Below, in pieces: positions 46,636 to 57,200 of a stretch of 64,000 bases of DNA (position 1 is its first letter; each line of letters begins with the position of its first letter). The DNA is from Daejeonella sp. (GTDB lineage Bacteria > Bacteroidota > Bacteroidia > Sphingobacteriales > Sphingobacteriaceae). The notes under the pieces were generated by a model. That model was not told the origin of the DNA and did not search any database. It saw only the letters and a list, made by a program, of their open reading frames with translations. The translations under genes were made by a program, and so were the position numbers. The stretch lies in the NCBI RefSeq assembly GCF_017495225.1, contig NZ_JAFEIG010000007.1, positions 157,811 through 221,810 on the forward strand, read 5' to 3'.

Positions 46636-46665
46636 AAATTAGCCCTTGTTCAAAAGGGCTAATTT
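46636..46665. terminator. bidirectional terminator
   Basis: A 12-bp stem AAATTAGCCCTT / AAGGGCTAATTT between the convergent AAA+/M41 gene and the secreted hypothetical gene. Confidence 0.8.
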
Positions 46666-46699
46666 AAAAATTGATATTATTTTGGATGCTTTAAGGAAA

Positions 46700-47332
46700 T
46701 TAATATTTACAGTATTTCTTATAAATATCCATGTACTCAAAAATTATATCGATTGCTTCTTGCTTTAAATCTTTATACAGAACTTCAGGATCATTTCTTA
46801 CGCGATCTGTTAAATTATATACCTCACACCACTGCCCAATATTTAGTTTATGCTGTGCCGAAATTAAGGCCCTTATAATATGTGCAGAGTAATTCCCGGG
46901 ACTCTTAAATACTCCTATTCCGGCATAGGTCTCGGCCTCAGAGGTATCAAAATAATTATCCATAGCATATAAATAGGCTAAAGAAATCATTTCATCCCCA
47001 TTACAATTTTCTAATAAATCACCTTCACTTTTATAATTCCTTGTTTTAGTCAGATACTCGAAAAAACGCTTCCCATTATTTTGCCCTTTAATGCTCCAGC
47101 CGAGCTGATTTATTAGGGCGAGTTTTATCTCAATTGGATTGGACTCATTTGCTAAATAGCCTAACATCTCCTTGCTTATCTTACCATTTGATTTCGCAGC
47201 TTTCGCTACAATAGGTTCGCTAAGAAAAGCCCTACCAAAGGGCGTACTGGTAAGTGGAGAATCGGCATAAGTGTTAAATGAAAGAAAATTTAAAAAAAAT
47301 ATGATTAGTAAATATTTGTAATGAATGTTCAT
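46700..47332 (-). CDS. secreted hypothetical protein
   Basis: A 210-aa protein with a signal peptide (KYLLIIFFLNFLSFNTYA) and a helical mature part. It has no lipobox and no family I recognise. The mature part has few conserved-looking motifs (IALINQLGW-like, NCNGDEMISLAYLYAMDNYF). It is transcribed leftward from promoter P8, so an exported component seems to belong to the regulon. Confidence 0.7.
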   Translation of the reverse strand: MNIHYKYLLIIFFLNFLSFNTYADSPLTSTPFGRAFLSEPIVAKAAKSNGKISKEMLGYLANESNPIEIKLALINQLGWSIKGQNNGKRFFEYLTKTRNYKSEGDLLENCNGDEMISLAYLYAMDNYFDTSEAETYAGIGVFKSPGNYSAHIIRALISAQHKLNIGQWCEVYNLTDRVRNDPEVLYKDLKQEAIDIIFEYMDIYKKYCKY

Positions 47333-47362
47333 AGCTTTTCAATTTTATAATTAAAGTTTACA

Positions 47363-47446
47363 CTAAAATACCGTGTATTTTTTTAAGTTCTGGACAAATA
47401 CAAGCTTGTATTTTTTAATCATAAACCCAATGTATAATTAATTTTG
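47363..47446. promoter_or_regulatory. bidirectional palindrome promoter P8
   Basis: The longest copy: an 18-bp perfect palindrome, AAATACAAG and its complement (47396-47413). Rightward, TAATTTTG (47439-47446) follows 29 bp after the core. Leftward, TATTTTAG (47370-47363, one mismatch) follows after 29 bp. Confidence 0.7.
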
Positions 47447-47689
47447 ATGTTTAAGAATCCATAAAATTCCATGTAAAAAAAGAAAAGCTATAAACCTTTC
47501 GATCGGAATTCAATTGATTTTTAACCGGATTATATTTAGTTAAAAAAGCATTTGCAATATTTTAAATTAAAATAAATATTTCTATGAGAAAAATTATTAA
47601 TTCAAAAAAGAGTTGTCATAGCAAAATTTGCATAATCCAAATTATTTTTCGATTTTTTGTAAATTACCTATAAACACAAGCTGAAAGAA

Positions 47690-50293
47690 ATGGAAAACGA
47701 AATTGCAAAATTGTTTCAACTTTTTGGACTAACACCCATTGCGTACGATGATCTGTTAAAAAAGATCAAAGATATTTCTCATTTAAAAAAAATTGTACCC
47801 TCTAGTTTTTTAAATTCCATTTATTGTGAGGATGATTCTTTATATGATTTATTACAATATTCTGAAGAAGATTTATACCAGAAATTTCGTGGCTTCGGTG
47901 TAGGTAAAGTAAACCAGTATTTCCATTTCAAAAAGCAAATATTAGAAATGGAATCAAAAATTGAGATAACAAAATTTTACATAAATGAGGTAGCCGAAAT
48001 TACCCTCCCCTTTAATTATTCGAACCAAAATGCCATTTCTACAACTATTGAGCAGCTTATTAATGACATTTTTATTGTCTATAAAAATAGAGGCAAAGAT
48101 AAATTAGTCGAGATTTTGAAACTCTACTACGGTTTAGAGGGCCAGCAGATTCACGAAACTGAAGAAATTGGCGAACTCTTAGGCATGACAAAGGAAAGAA
48201 TCAGACAATATATAAGAACACCCCAGGGATCTGAATTGAGCTTATTATTTAATGAGCCCTACTCAAGTTATGAGAGGATTAAAGTGCATTCCGATTTATT
48301 TGATAGAGTAATTGAATTAAAAAATCAATGTTTATACAATCAAAATTTATTTGAACACTTTTCAAATGGGGAGAAAATTGAGAATATTCAACACCTTGAA
48401 CGTTTAGTCGAGTTTTTTGATGTGAAAATTTCAAAATACGGAAATTCAATATTCCTTACTGATTCAAAAGTTGCAATTACATTATTTGAAGAGCATTTTA
48501 GAGCAGCGGAGCAAGTTTTAAAATCTGAAGATTATTGGATTGATTGGGAACAATTGAAGAATAAAATCAAAAAGGAGATCAATAAAAAATTTCAATTTAA
48601 TGAGGATCTAACTAAGAGAATTCTTGAACAAAACCCAAGTCATTTTGATACGAAAACTGAAAATATGACTTCATATTTTCAGGTAGCGTGGAATAATTTA
48701 AGCAATCAAAGTTTACAAGTACGTAGAATTTTATTAGATGAAAATAGAGTACTAAAAAAGGATGAAATTCTTGCCATTTATAATCAAAAGTGTCGGGAAT
48801 TTGATCAGCCTCAGATATCAGAAAATGAACTTTATCTCTCAGGGAAAGAAAAGATAATATCCTTTGGCAATAATACATGGGGATATGGTGAAGCTGACGA
48901 AGAACGTTTAACAGGGCAGCAATTCATAGAACAATACTTACAAAATAATAATGGTTTTACTCATTTCGATACCATTAAAAATGTGTTAATAGAAAACAAT
49001 TATAATTATCCAGACAATTCTATACGCGCATATTTGACTCAAAATTGTAGAATTTCACTGGATGATAATCAAATTTTTATTCATGAAGATTTTATTTCTC
49101 AATACCCTAGCATTAAGTTGAGGAATAAAATGAATAAAGAGCTTGGCGAATGGGTTTTAGAAAAAATATTTGAGGGTTTTTCAAATAGAGCCACTATCAA
49201 AAAACAAGAACTTCTAAAATTAATTGTTTCATGGGGCAAAAAAGAAGATATCAAAGGTAAGATTAGAGCTTCTATAGATTATAATCTTAATAAATTAATT
49301 CAAATCGGAGCCATCAAAATCGATGAGAACAACGAGCTTTTATTAGATAATGAGCTTTTAGAATCTATAGGAAAGATAAGTTTAAGGCAAGAGCCAGGCT
49401 ATAGAAAGGTGATTCGCTCACTAGCAATTGATTATTTAAAAGGTACAAAAAATGCAGCTGTTCCTTTAAAGAAATTAGTTGAATTGTTTCAAGAGCATAT
49501 CCCATCAGAAATTAAAATTCAGAATCTGTATAAAATTTTTGGTGAAGACTTATTCTTAAAAACAATCATAAATGGTAAGCCACACATTCAATTAAAGATT
49601 GAGAATTTACCAGAAGCAAAAACACGAGAAGAAGAGACAATCGATACCACAGTACCGTTTGAAGAATTGGAATCTGCTATTATTGAGACAAAAATTCCTA
49701 TTCCCGATAGTCGCCCAACTGCCGAAAATTTCAAATATGTTAATGAAAGAGAAGCATTTGAATTTTCGAAATTTGATAAACAAATTAGAAAAGAACTTAT
49801 TCAAATTGGATTAAATAACGAATGGATTTCAGATGGTTTAACAACCTTTTATAATGCCTTAAAAATTAATGGAGAATACAGTCGCTGGGGAAGATCTTTA
49901 TTACAATCAATTTATGATTTATGGTTTTCGCGTACCGACTTTTTTGATAGAGAGGCATGTATAATAAAACTAACTCATGGTTTTGAAACCTATCTAAAAA
50001 AATTAGACACTGAATTATTGAATTTAGACGGATTAGGAACTTGTATACATTCAAATTTCCAGTTAGAGTCTCTATATGCCTATAACTTTGAAGCAAAATC
50101 AATTCCTTCTTCCTTGATTAATCATGAAAAAAGAAAGTTTTCAAAAACCATTAGAAGTTTAGTGTTTTATAGAAATCTGTTTACACACGATAACAATAGT
50201 GAGCATCTAGAAATGGGTCTTCACAACCAAATTAAGTTTGCATCTGATTTTATTGCACTTTATGTATATGTGGGATATTTGTTGAAGGATTAG
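47690..50293 (+). CDS. large protein with HhH-like, sigma-region-4-like and HEPN-like parts
   Basis: An 867-aa protein. Near 66-76, RGFGVGKVNQY resembles the helix-hairpin-helix of RNA polymerase alpha-CTD. At about 140-180, LKLYYGLEGQQIHETEEIGELLGMTKERIRQYI closely resembles sigma-70 region 4 (EEIG...TxERIRQ). The middle part (about 280-640) looks like repeated winged-helix modules. The C-terminus has FYRNLFTHD (Arg828 to His833, Rx4H), the HEPN-type motif, in a helical domain. It could be the DNA-binding regulator of the palindrome regulon or a HEPN effector (inference). The leader after P8 is long, about 240 nt. Confidence 0.7.
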   Translation: MENEIAKLFQLFGLTPIAYDDLLKKIKDISHLKKIVPSSFLNSIYCEDDSLYDLLQYSEEDLYQKFRGFGVGKVNQYFHFKKQILEMESKIEITKFYINEVAEITLPFNYSNQNAISTTIEQLINDIFIVYKNRGKDKLVEILKLYYGLEGQQIHETEEIGELLGMTKERIRQYIRTPQGSELSLLFNEPYSSYERIKVHSDLFDRVIELKNQCLYNQNLFEHFSNGEKIENIQHLERLVEFFDVKISKYGNSIFLTDSKVAITLFEEHFRAAEQVLKSEDYWIDWEQLKNKIKKEINKKFQFNEDLTKRILEQNPSHFDTKTENMTSYFQVAWNNLSNQSLQVRRILLDENRVLKKDEILAIYNQKCREFDQPQISENELYLSGKEKIISFGNNTWGYGEADEERLTGQQFIEQYLQNNNGFTHFDTIKNVLIENNYNYPDNSIRAYLTQNCRISLDDNQIFIHEDFISQYPSIKLRNKMNKELGEWVLEKIFEGFSNRATIKKQELLKLIVSWGKKEDIKGKIRASIDYNLNKLIQIGAIKIDENNELLLDNELLESIGKISLRQEPGYRKVIRSLAIDYLKGTKNAAVPLKKLVELFQEHIPSEIKIQNLYKIFGEDLFLKTIINGKPHIQLKIENLPEAKTREEETIDTTVPFEELESAIIETKIPIPDSRPTAENFKYVNEREAFEFSKFDKQIRKELIQIGLNNEWISDGLTTFYNALKINGEYSRWGRSLLQSIYDLWFSRTDFFDREACIIKLTHGFETYLKKLDTELLNLDGLGTCIHSNFQLESLYAYNFEAKSIPSSLINHEKRKFSKTIRSLVFYRNLFTHDNNSEHLEMGLHNQIKFASDFIALYVYVGYLLKD

Positions 50294-50328
50294 GAAAAAT
50301 ATTGAACAGTATAATTTAAAAATTACAA

Positions 50329-50505
50329 ATGAGTAAAATTAACAAAATAGAAAACCCTCAACCAGAAGAAAAGGTTTGTTTTAATTGTAAACATCTATTA
50401 TGGATGGTGGGAATTGGGCAAGGGTTAAAATGTGGCTTAGACAGAAAATCATTGTCAAGCAGGTATTATACTTGCGAAAAATTTGAAATGAAAATAAAAG
50501 CTTAA
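50329..50505 (+). CDS. 58-aa four-cysteine mini-protein
   Basis: An ATG at 50329 gives 58 residues containing VCFNCKHLLW, LKCGLD and YYTCEKFE. The four Cys in a CxxC...C...C pattern suggest a small zinc-binding fold. It starts 36 bp after the 867-aa gene, on the same strand, and ends at a terminator, so it is probably cotranscribed with it. Confidence 0.65.
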   Translation: MSKINKIENPQPEEKVCFNCKHLLWMVGIGQGLKCGLDRKSLSSRYYTCEKFEMKIKA

Positions 50506-50531
50506 ATAAGCCAATTTAGATTGGCTTATTT
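50504..50531. terminator. bidirectional terminator after the mini-protein gene
   Basis: A 12-bp stem AAATAAGCCAAT/ATTGGCTTATTT with loop TTAG, overlapping the stop codon. Confidence 0.75.
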
Positions 50532-50554
50532 AAATTTAGCTCATTGAAAAATCA

Positions 50555-50836
50555 TTATTTTATTTCAAAATTGTAGCTAATAAAAATATATTTCTCCTTG
50601 ATTTTAATGGTTGAGTCACTCCTTTTAATATTTTTATGAGAAGTTACAAAATCAAATATTCCATCTTCGTTGAGGTCTTTAAGATCTTCTTTGTAAAAAA
50701 TTAGACTTTCAGCCCATACTCCATCCCATTCCCAATTTTCATGAGCACATGGAATACCATTTAATTCAATTAAATTCCTTGAAAACAATTTAGTATCTTT
50801 TTCAACAGGAATATCACTAAAATCTCTATTATTCAT
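50555..50836 (-). CDS. small hypothetical protein
   Basis: A 93-aa soluble protein with an acidic, aromatic middle part (IPCAHENWEWDGVWAESLIFYKEDL). No signal peptide, no family recognised. It lies 36 bp downstream of the 227-aa gene on the same strand and may share its transcript. Confidence 0.55.
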   Translation of the reverse strand: MNNRDFSDIPVEKDTKLFSRNLIELNGIPCAHENWEWDGVWAESLIFYKEDLKDLNEDGIFDFVTSHKNIKRSDSTIKIKEKYIFISYNFEIK

Positions 50837-50872
50837 TTCGAGGGATTTAATTTTTTTAGAATGATTAGATAT

Positions 50873-51556
50873 TTATTTGGTGGTATAGGTCTTTCGAGAA
50901 TCATTTTCGTAATTCTGAATATCTTCAAAATAGGCCTTTGCCTTCTCATGATTCCAGCCAGTTTTTTCAATAATATACTTTATTTGATTGGCCTCATCTA
51001 AAAAATTGCTTTTAGACGAATTGGCAGATGGAACCTGATTTAATTTCGGGTATTTAGATAGATTTGCCTTATTCAGCTCATCTTCAATTTTATCGCAGAA
51101 TGATTTCGACTCTTTTAAAGTCCAGCCCGTATTTTTAATGATGTAGCTTATAGTTTCTAACTTACCAATTGCGACTATTTTCTCACGAACATTGATTTCT
51201 AATTCTTCTTTTGAAATATGATTTTTCAAAGTTGGAGAAGGTTCTTGTGGCATCTCAGTAGACTTAGCCTTTGGAACATGAACAGTTTGTAGCTTTATTT
51301 TGTCGCAAAAAGCTTTAGAATCTGCTAAATTCCAGCCCGTTTTATCCATCACGAATTTTAGTACTTCAAGCTCGTTTAAAGACTCGAATCTAGCCTTTGT
51401 ATCTACAGCCAATTTTTTCTCGTCAATAAGTGATAATACAGTGCCTCCCAATTGCGATTTTAAGGCATTGTAAACTATTTTTCCAACCTTCAAAACAAGA
51501 TATAATATGGACAGAAAAAAAATAACTTTAACAAAGAATAATACTATTGCACTCAT
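50873..51556 (-). CDS. membrane-anchored protein with three TGW...K repeats
   Basis: A 227-aa protein with one N-terminal membrane helix (VLFFVKVIFFLSILYLVLKV, about 5-24). Three spaced copies of one helical motif follow: MDKTGWNLADSKAFCDKI (about 69-86), IKNTGWTLKESKSFCDKI (about 138-155) and IEKTGWNHEKAKAYFEDI (about 194-211). The motif recalls the ribosomal L7/L12 C-terminal helix pattern (TGLGLKEAK), which is only a similarity. Function unknown. It is divergent from the 669-aa gene. Confidence 0.65.
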   Translation of the reverse strand: MSAIVLFFVKVIFFLSILYLVLKVGKIVYNALKSQLGGTVLSLIDEKKLAVDTKARFESLNELEVLKFVMDKTGWNLADSKAFCDKIKLQTVHVPKAKSTEMPQEPSPTLKNHISKEELEINVREKIVAIGKLETISYIIKNTGWTLKESKSFCDKIEDELNKANLSKYPKLNQVPSANSSKSNFLDEANQIKYIIEKTGWNHEKAKAYFEDIQNYENDSRKTYTTK

Positions 51557-51814
51557 AAAAAATGTTAAAAATAAAGCAAGAACTAAAAAAAGTCGGTTTT
51601 TCCCCTTTCGGGCTTAATAAAGTTTAAATATAAGAAGGCAAATAATAGATGTATTAAATATTATATTCCAAATATTTCAATTCGAATATATTGTTAAATT
51701 TAAAAAAAATATATTTTCCAATTTAAAAAAATTAATTTAGTTCAAATCTACCATAACAAACTACCAATAAATTATTAATTAGTTAGTGTAATTAATTAGT
51801 TTCTCATAAAAAAC

Positions 51815-53824
51815 ATGGCTCTTTCCCTACAAGATCAACTTGCAAAAAAAATTAAGGATTTACATCCAACAGCAGAAGTAAAGAAAATCAATAAAGACAA
51901 TTTTTTGGATATTCATATTCCTTCTGTACATCCAAAAAGAGGAACGCACTTATTCTTCAATACGAGCAAAGATTTAATTAAAACTGGATTTTATTGTCGC
52001 GAAGAGGATTTTATCGAGGAAATTTTACAAAGAACTAAAAGTTTGGAGCGCTATAGCCAGGGAATCAGACCTCTTGGCAATCCAGAATTTAATTCCGTAG
52101 AGGAAGCTATTTCATCTGCTAATTCCATGCTCAATAATATGGTTAAAGCACCTATTAAAGCATCTAAGGAAGAGCAAAAAGGAGCTAAGCCAACGAAGGA
52201 ACAAGCTTCAAAAAAAGAATCGGATAAGAGTCTACCAACTCAAAAAGAGGAGGCGAAAGCAAAGCAAAATTCACAAACAAAGTCGGGTCCGAATAAAGCC
52301 AATAAAAAAGAATCAAATGAATATTGTTTTGATGATCCTGAATCCTTTCTTACATCAATTCAATTATTAAGAAATTATTATTTAGCACTTTCGAGTAGTT
52401 CTAACGGGTTCAGAACCAGTTTTGAGAAATTACTTTTAGACTTTACCAGTTTATCTGTGGTTCCCAAAATTGGAGATGACATATTAAGAATAATGCACGA
52501 AGATGGATTTGGTATTGGGGCACTCCTATTGAAACCCATGCATGATGCTGAAAAAATTTATGATGAAGAGTTTGAAACACATAATGAATATGTAAATTAT
52601 TTAGAAAAGTATGTGTCTGATATTAATGCACTTTCAGACCAAACATTACTATTAGACACAATTAGTTTCCTTATTAAACTTGGAAACATACTTGATGAAA
52701 ATGAGTCGCCAAGTGGTAATTTATCTGCTCAAGACCGATATTTCCCGGTATTTTTAATCTTAAAAACAAATCCAAATTTAGAACTAAACCGATTGAAATC
52801 AGTTCTAAAAGAAATTGACTATAAAGGTGTAGACACACTTTTATTAAAGGCTTCTGGGAATTTTAAGCAACTGAGCGCTGACGAAAAATTTGCTTTAATC
52901 TTATATGATTTTATTCTTGTGGATGAGAATCCAGGATTAGATATTAAAATGGATGACATTACGGCTGCCAAGAGTATTTATTCGAGAATTACACAAAATA
53001 AAAATGTTGATCAAGTGCTTGGGGGATTTGATGATAATGACTCATTTGAAGTATTCCAATTCTTCAATGTGTATTTTGAAAGGGAAGGTTTTCATAACTT
53101 TTGCTTAGAACGTTGGAAAGAATTAACATCGGACTGGAATCCACTAAAACTCCAATTGGTTTTGGGAGCTATAAAACATGACTTCCATCCTTTAACCTAT
53201 GTTAATAACGAGGTTTTGGATTCATACCTTGAGATTTATGGGGGTGTTGCAACAAAAAACAGTGAGAGTGAGAGTGCAAGCACTAAACCGAATGCTGACA
53301 GTAAAAAATCAGCTCCCAAAACTGAAGAAAAACCTAAAAAAGGTAAAAAAGTAAAAATTGGCGATCGCATAGTTATTGATGCATCAACAAATACGCTTAT
53401 CTGCAATCTATTTCATAAAATATTGTTTGTTATTATTACCACAGGTTCAAATTTTAAACCAGAAGGAGAATATGATGAGGATGAGGATGAAATTTTAAAG
53501 TACACCGATGATGCAGTTAATGATGTATCTCAGTCGGCACTTGCCATGGGAAGTTGGTTTAATTATGATGAAGATGATTGCGCTGACTTTGTAAACGAGA
53601 CCTATGAAATGATTGGAGAATTAAAAAAACAATCGTTCATCTTATCGGATATAACTGCTTCATTCTGCTATATAATCCATGAAAACATTGATACGGAGGA
53701 AGGTCGAAATGATATTGTTAGATTCATGATGGATCACGCACAAGTTGATGGGGAAATTGATGAATTAGAAGACATAAATCTTGATTTAAATAAGAGTAAG
53801 ATTTTATTTGGCAGACTATTTTAA
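51815..53824 (+). CDS. 669-aa protein with shared N-terminal domain and TerB-like C-terminus
   Basis: Residues 1-105 (LSLQDQLAKKIKDLHPTAEV, KKINKDNFLDIHIP, RGTHLFFNT, EEDFI) are homologous to the start of the 1769-aa protein. A charged linker (about 110-165) is rich in Lys, Glu and Ser. The middle (about 170-480) is helical and unassigned. The C-terminal part ends with FMMDHAQVDGEIDELEDINLDL, which resembles the acidic DG(E)IDxxE motif of TerB-like domains. No signal peptide. The N-terminal domain may be a death-domain-like adaptor linking the two proteins (inference). Confidence 0.7.
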   Translation: MALSLQDQLAKKIKDLHPTAEVKKINKDNFLDIHIPSVHPKRGTHLFFNTSKDLIKTGFYCREEDFIEEILQRTKSLERYSQGIRPLGNPEFNSVEEAISSANSMLNNMVKAPIKASKEEQKGAKPTKEQASKKESDKSLPTQKEEAKAKQNSQTKSGPNKANKKESNEYCFDDPESFLTSIQLLRNYYLALSSSSNGFRTSFEKLLLDFTSLSVVPKIGDDILRIMHEDGFGIGALLLKPMHDAEKIYDEEFETHNEYVNYLEKYVSDINALSDQTLLLDTISFLIKLGNILDENESPSGNLSAQDRYFPVFLILKTNPNLELNRLKSVLKEIDYKGVDTLLLKASGNFKQLSADEKFALILYDFILVDENPGLDIKMDDITAAKSIYSRITQNKNVDQVLGGFDDNDSFEVFQFFNVYFEREGFHNFCLERWKELTSDWNPLKLQLVLGAIKHDFHPLTYVNNEVLDSYLEIYGGVATKNSESESASTKPNADSKKSAPKTEEKPKKGKKVKIGDRIVIDASTNTLICNLFHKILFVIITTGSNFKPEGEYDEDEDEILKYTDDAVNDVSQSALAMGSWFNYDEDDCADFVNETYEMIGELKKQSFILSDITASFCYIIHENIDTEEGRNDIVRFMMDHAQVDGEIDELEDINLDLNKSKILFGRLF

Positions 53825-53913
53825 TTTATTGATTTCTATTTAAAAATTTATTTTCAGAACTGTTCAAAGCTTTGGATTTAAATTTTTTTTTAAAATTTAC
53901 GTTTAAAATCATA

Positions 53914-53944
53914 AAAAGCCACTGAGGACACTTAGTGGCTTTTT
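53914..53944 (+). terminator. terminator after the 669-aa gene
   Basis: AAAAGCCACT pairs with AGTGGCTTTT, followed by a T-rich tail. The remaining gap to 54219 is very AT-rich with no other clear feature. Confidence 0.8.
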
Positions 53945-54219
53945 ATTTTTAGAAACTCTTGCTTGAATTTTAGTCTTATCAATTATAGTATACCTGATGT
54001 TGTACTAAATGCTTTTACAAAGAGCAAATATCCGGACTATTGATTTTAAAATAATTGTGAAAATTAATATTAAATTAATTTATTGAATATGAACACAATA
54101 AAAATATTTATGAATTTAAAAAGATATATTTATCTTAAACAAAAATCTACCAAGATCATCTAGAATATTAAACAATTAATCTCTTAGGGTAATTTATTAA
54201 GCCTATAGCTAAGAAAGAC

Positions 54220-57200
54220 ATGGCATCAGAATCATCACACAACTCAAATTCAGGATTAAGTTTACAGGAGCAATTATTTGCTGGCATTAAAGTCGTATTC
54301 CCAGATGCTGAAGCAAAGAAAATTAATAAAGATAATTTCCTCGACATCTACATACCAACTGTGAGTCCTGCTAGGGGAACTCATTTATTTTTTAATACCG
54401 TTAAAGGAGCAATTAAAATCGGTTATTATACAAGAGATGAGGATTTCATAAATAAGGTTGTTTCTTTGGCATATCAATCCATTGATGCTGCTAGCAATGG
54501 CTTGAGAATTAAGGATAATCCTAAATTTGATGATGTAGAATCTGCTGTTGCTGCAGCACTAGATTTCTTGTCAGCCATTTTAAATGAGAAGCTTGACCAA
54601 CCAATAAATACGTCTGTAAAGCAGGTAACTGAAGTCCCCGAAAAAGAAGAGATTAATCAAGACTTAATTGATGCATTTTTAGAAATATATGGCAATGATG
54701 ATTTAAGCGAGTTTTTAGAAAATTATTTGGTAGATGGAGAGATTATGGTCCTTACCATTGACTCAGAAGATTTCATAGCTGCCGTTAAGGATGACACTGG
54801 TTATAGTGATTTAGTAAACACTTTAGGCAGTGTTGACATGGATTCATGGTCTGATTTAGCAGAACTAATCGGAAAAAAAGAAGCTAATAAGGCAAAAAAA
54901 GAATATAAAGATGAAGATCCAAGTGGAATAGTATTATTCTATTGTGATGGCAAATATGTTTATTCATTTTCTAAACCAAAAGAAGAGGATTCTGATGAAG
55001 ATAATGATGAATTAATAGAAGAAAATGGACCGCTTAAAATTGATAGAGTTACTATCCCTCAAATTCTAGAAGAAATCAATTCTGATAAAACCTTAAAGCA
55101 TATTCAAATTACCTTTTATACTAGACAATATTCAGATTTGAATTATTCTTTGGTTTACAAAGTAAAAAAATCAAATATTCAGGTTAATCGTGTTAATTGG
55201 TTTAATGACTCTTATTGGATAGGTAAAATTGACCGAAAAGAATTAGTTGAAGGGTTAAAAAACTACTATAAGGGTCAATTAAGTAGAAGAGAACTAATTG
55301 ATGACTATTTCGCTTGGGGTAATGTTGAATATGAATTTGATAGAGCAGGAAATTTAGATAATGGAGTAGAGTTTGAAATTACCGACCTAGATGGCATAAC
55401 GGATATTCCCAAAAATTTACAAGATGAGGATGGGAATTTAGACGTTTGGGAATTATCTAATTATGTAGCTCCAAGAGAGGAAGATCTTTATGATGATAAT
55501 GTTGGGGAAGCTTATAGTTATGAGATTTCATTAAATGGAAAAACTTATGAGCTAGTATTAGACGAATTAATTGATGAGTACATTAATCCAGAAGGCGAAG
55601 AAGATGAAGAAATAAACGAGTACGAAGATGATGAGGATCAAAACGACGAGGAAGAGGTGCAAGAAGATGATGAGGAGAATGAGGAGGAAGAAGAAGTCTT
55701 AACAAACAAGTACCCGATTTCTGATTATAGTGATTTTAAAAAACTGATCGAAATTATAAAAGAAGATATAAATCAGATCCATTTTGCAGATGAGTCCTTA
55801 CTCAAAAATGAATTAAATTTAAAGGCGTTGATTGAAGTAGATGCTGATATCTTTCCGCTATTAGCCCCAATTTATACAAGCTCGGACGATATCAGAAAAT
55901 TCGCGGCTGAAAATGGATATTATGACTCAACATTCCTAGAATATATTGACCTAAAGGATCAAGCAAGCTTGTACAAAGTCATAGAATATAATTATAATTA
56001 TTACGAAAATCTTCCTGATGAGTATAAAAATAAAGAATTAACAAAGATCGCTGTTAAAAATGGATATAATGAAATTACTTTTGATATCCTGCCATCTAAT
56101 CTCCAAAATGACCCTACATTTTTCAAGGAACTTTTGACTTATCTTAAAGAAGATTCTGAATATAGTATTCCAGGATTGTCATACAGTAAATCTCTTTTGC
56201 AGGGTTATCAGCAGTTTTTTAGTGATGACGCTGATTTTATTGTAAAATTTGGATTATTAAAATATGCTGATGATGATTTGTTGAAGGATGAAAAGTTTTG
56301 TTTTAATTATCTTAAAGCAAAACCGAATAGTTATAGCACACTTATTAATAAAAACGATGATCTAAAAACTAATGAAGCATTTGCTAAACTAGCTGTGGAA
56401 GTGGATGGGGCAATGAATTACCCTGAACTTCCAGATGAATTTAGGCAAAATCGAGAAATTCTAAACATTGCCCTTAAAAGTGCAGATGGTGGTCTAATGT
56501 TAACAGAATTACCAGATGAAGTTCTTCTTATTGATGGCAAACTTGATCTAGAATTGGTGATTAGTATCATAAAGGAAAATCCATTTAACATAAGCAAAGT
56601 CCCTAATTCATTTATGATGGATAAGGATATTGCCATGCGATACATCCTTGCTGCTAAAGCGCAAAATAATGTTCTATATTATGCTCCAGAGTTTTTAAGA
56701 AAGGATAAAGAGTTTGTGGGCAAATTAGTAAATGAAAATATTTTTACCATTGCATTCGCTGATAAGTCCATTTTAGCAGATAGAGAATTCATGAAAGGCA
56801 TTGTTGCAAAAATGCCAGTATTTATAAAATTCTGCTCTGCGGAGTTAAAAGCTGATAAGCATTTTGTGAAGGAGGCTATCAGTTTAAATGGCATGGTTAT
56901 CCGTTATATTGACGAAAAGTTATTAACCGATCCAGAGATTTATTGGACCGCACTTCATCAAAATCCAGAATCATATAAACTGCTCCCTTCAGAAATATAC
57001 AGTGATAAGGCAATTATAGATTATATTTCTAAAATCAATGGTGGGATTTTTAGTGATTTTAGCACATTATCTCACTCTAAAGCAATTAAGTTTAGTTCCA
57101 TTTTAAATTCAGCCGAAGGTTCCTATACTGAAGAACTAAGGATTATAAAAACCTTAGGAGATAAGCTTAGTACGAATGAGATTTTGGAAATGATTAAAAT

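Noticed and set aside
55960..55975. Another CAAGCTTGTA-like sequence inside the 1769-aa gene
   Set aside because: It lies in coding sequence and has no TAnnTTTG box at 29-30 bp; AAGCTT also occurs by chance at about 35450 and 62045.
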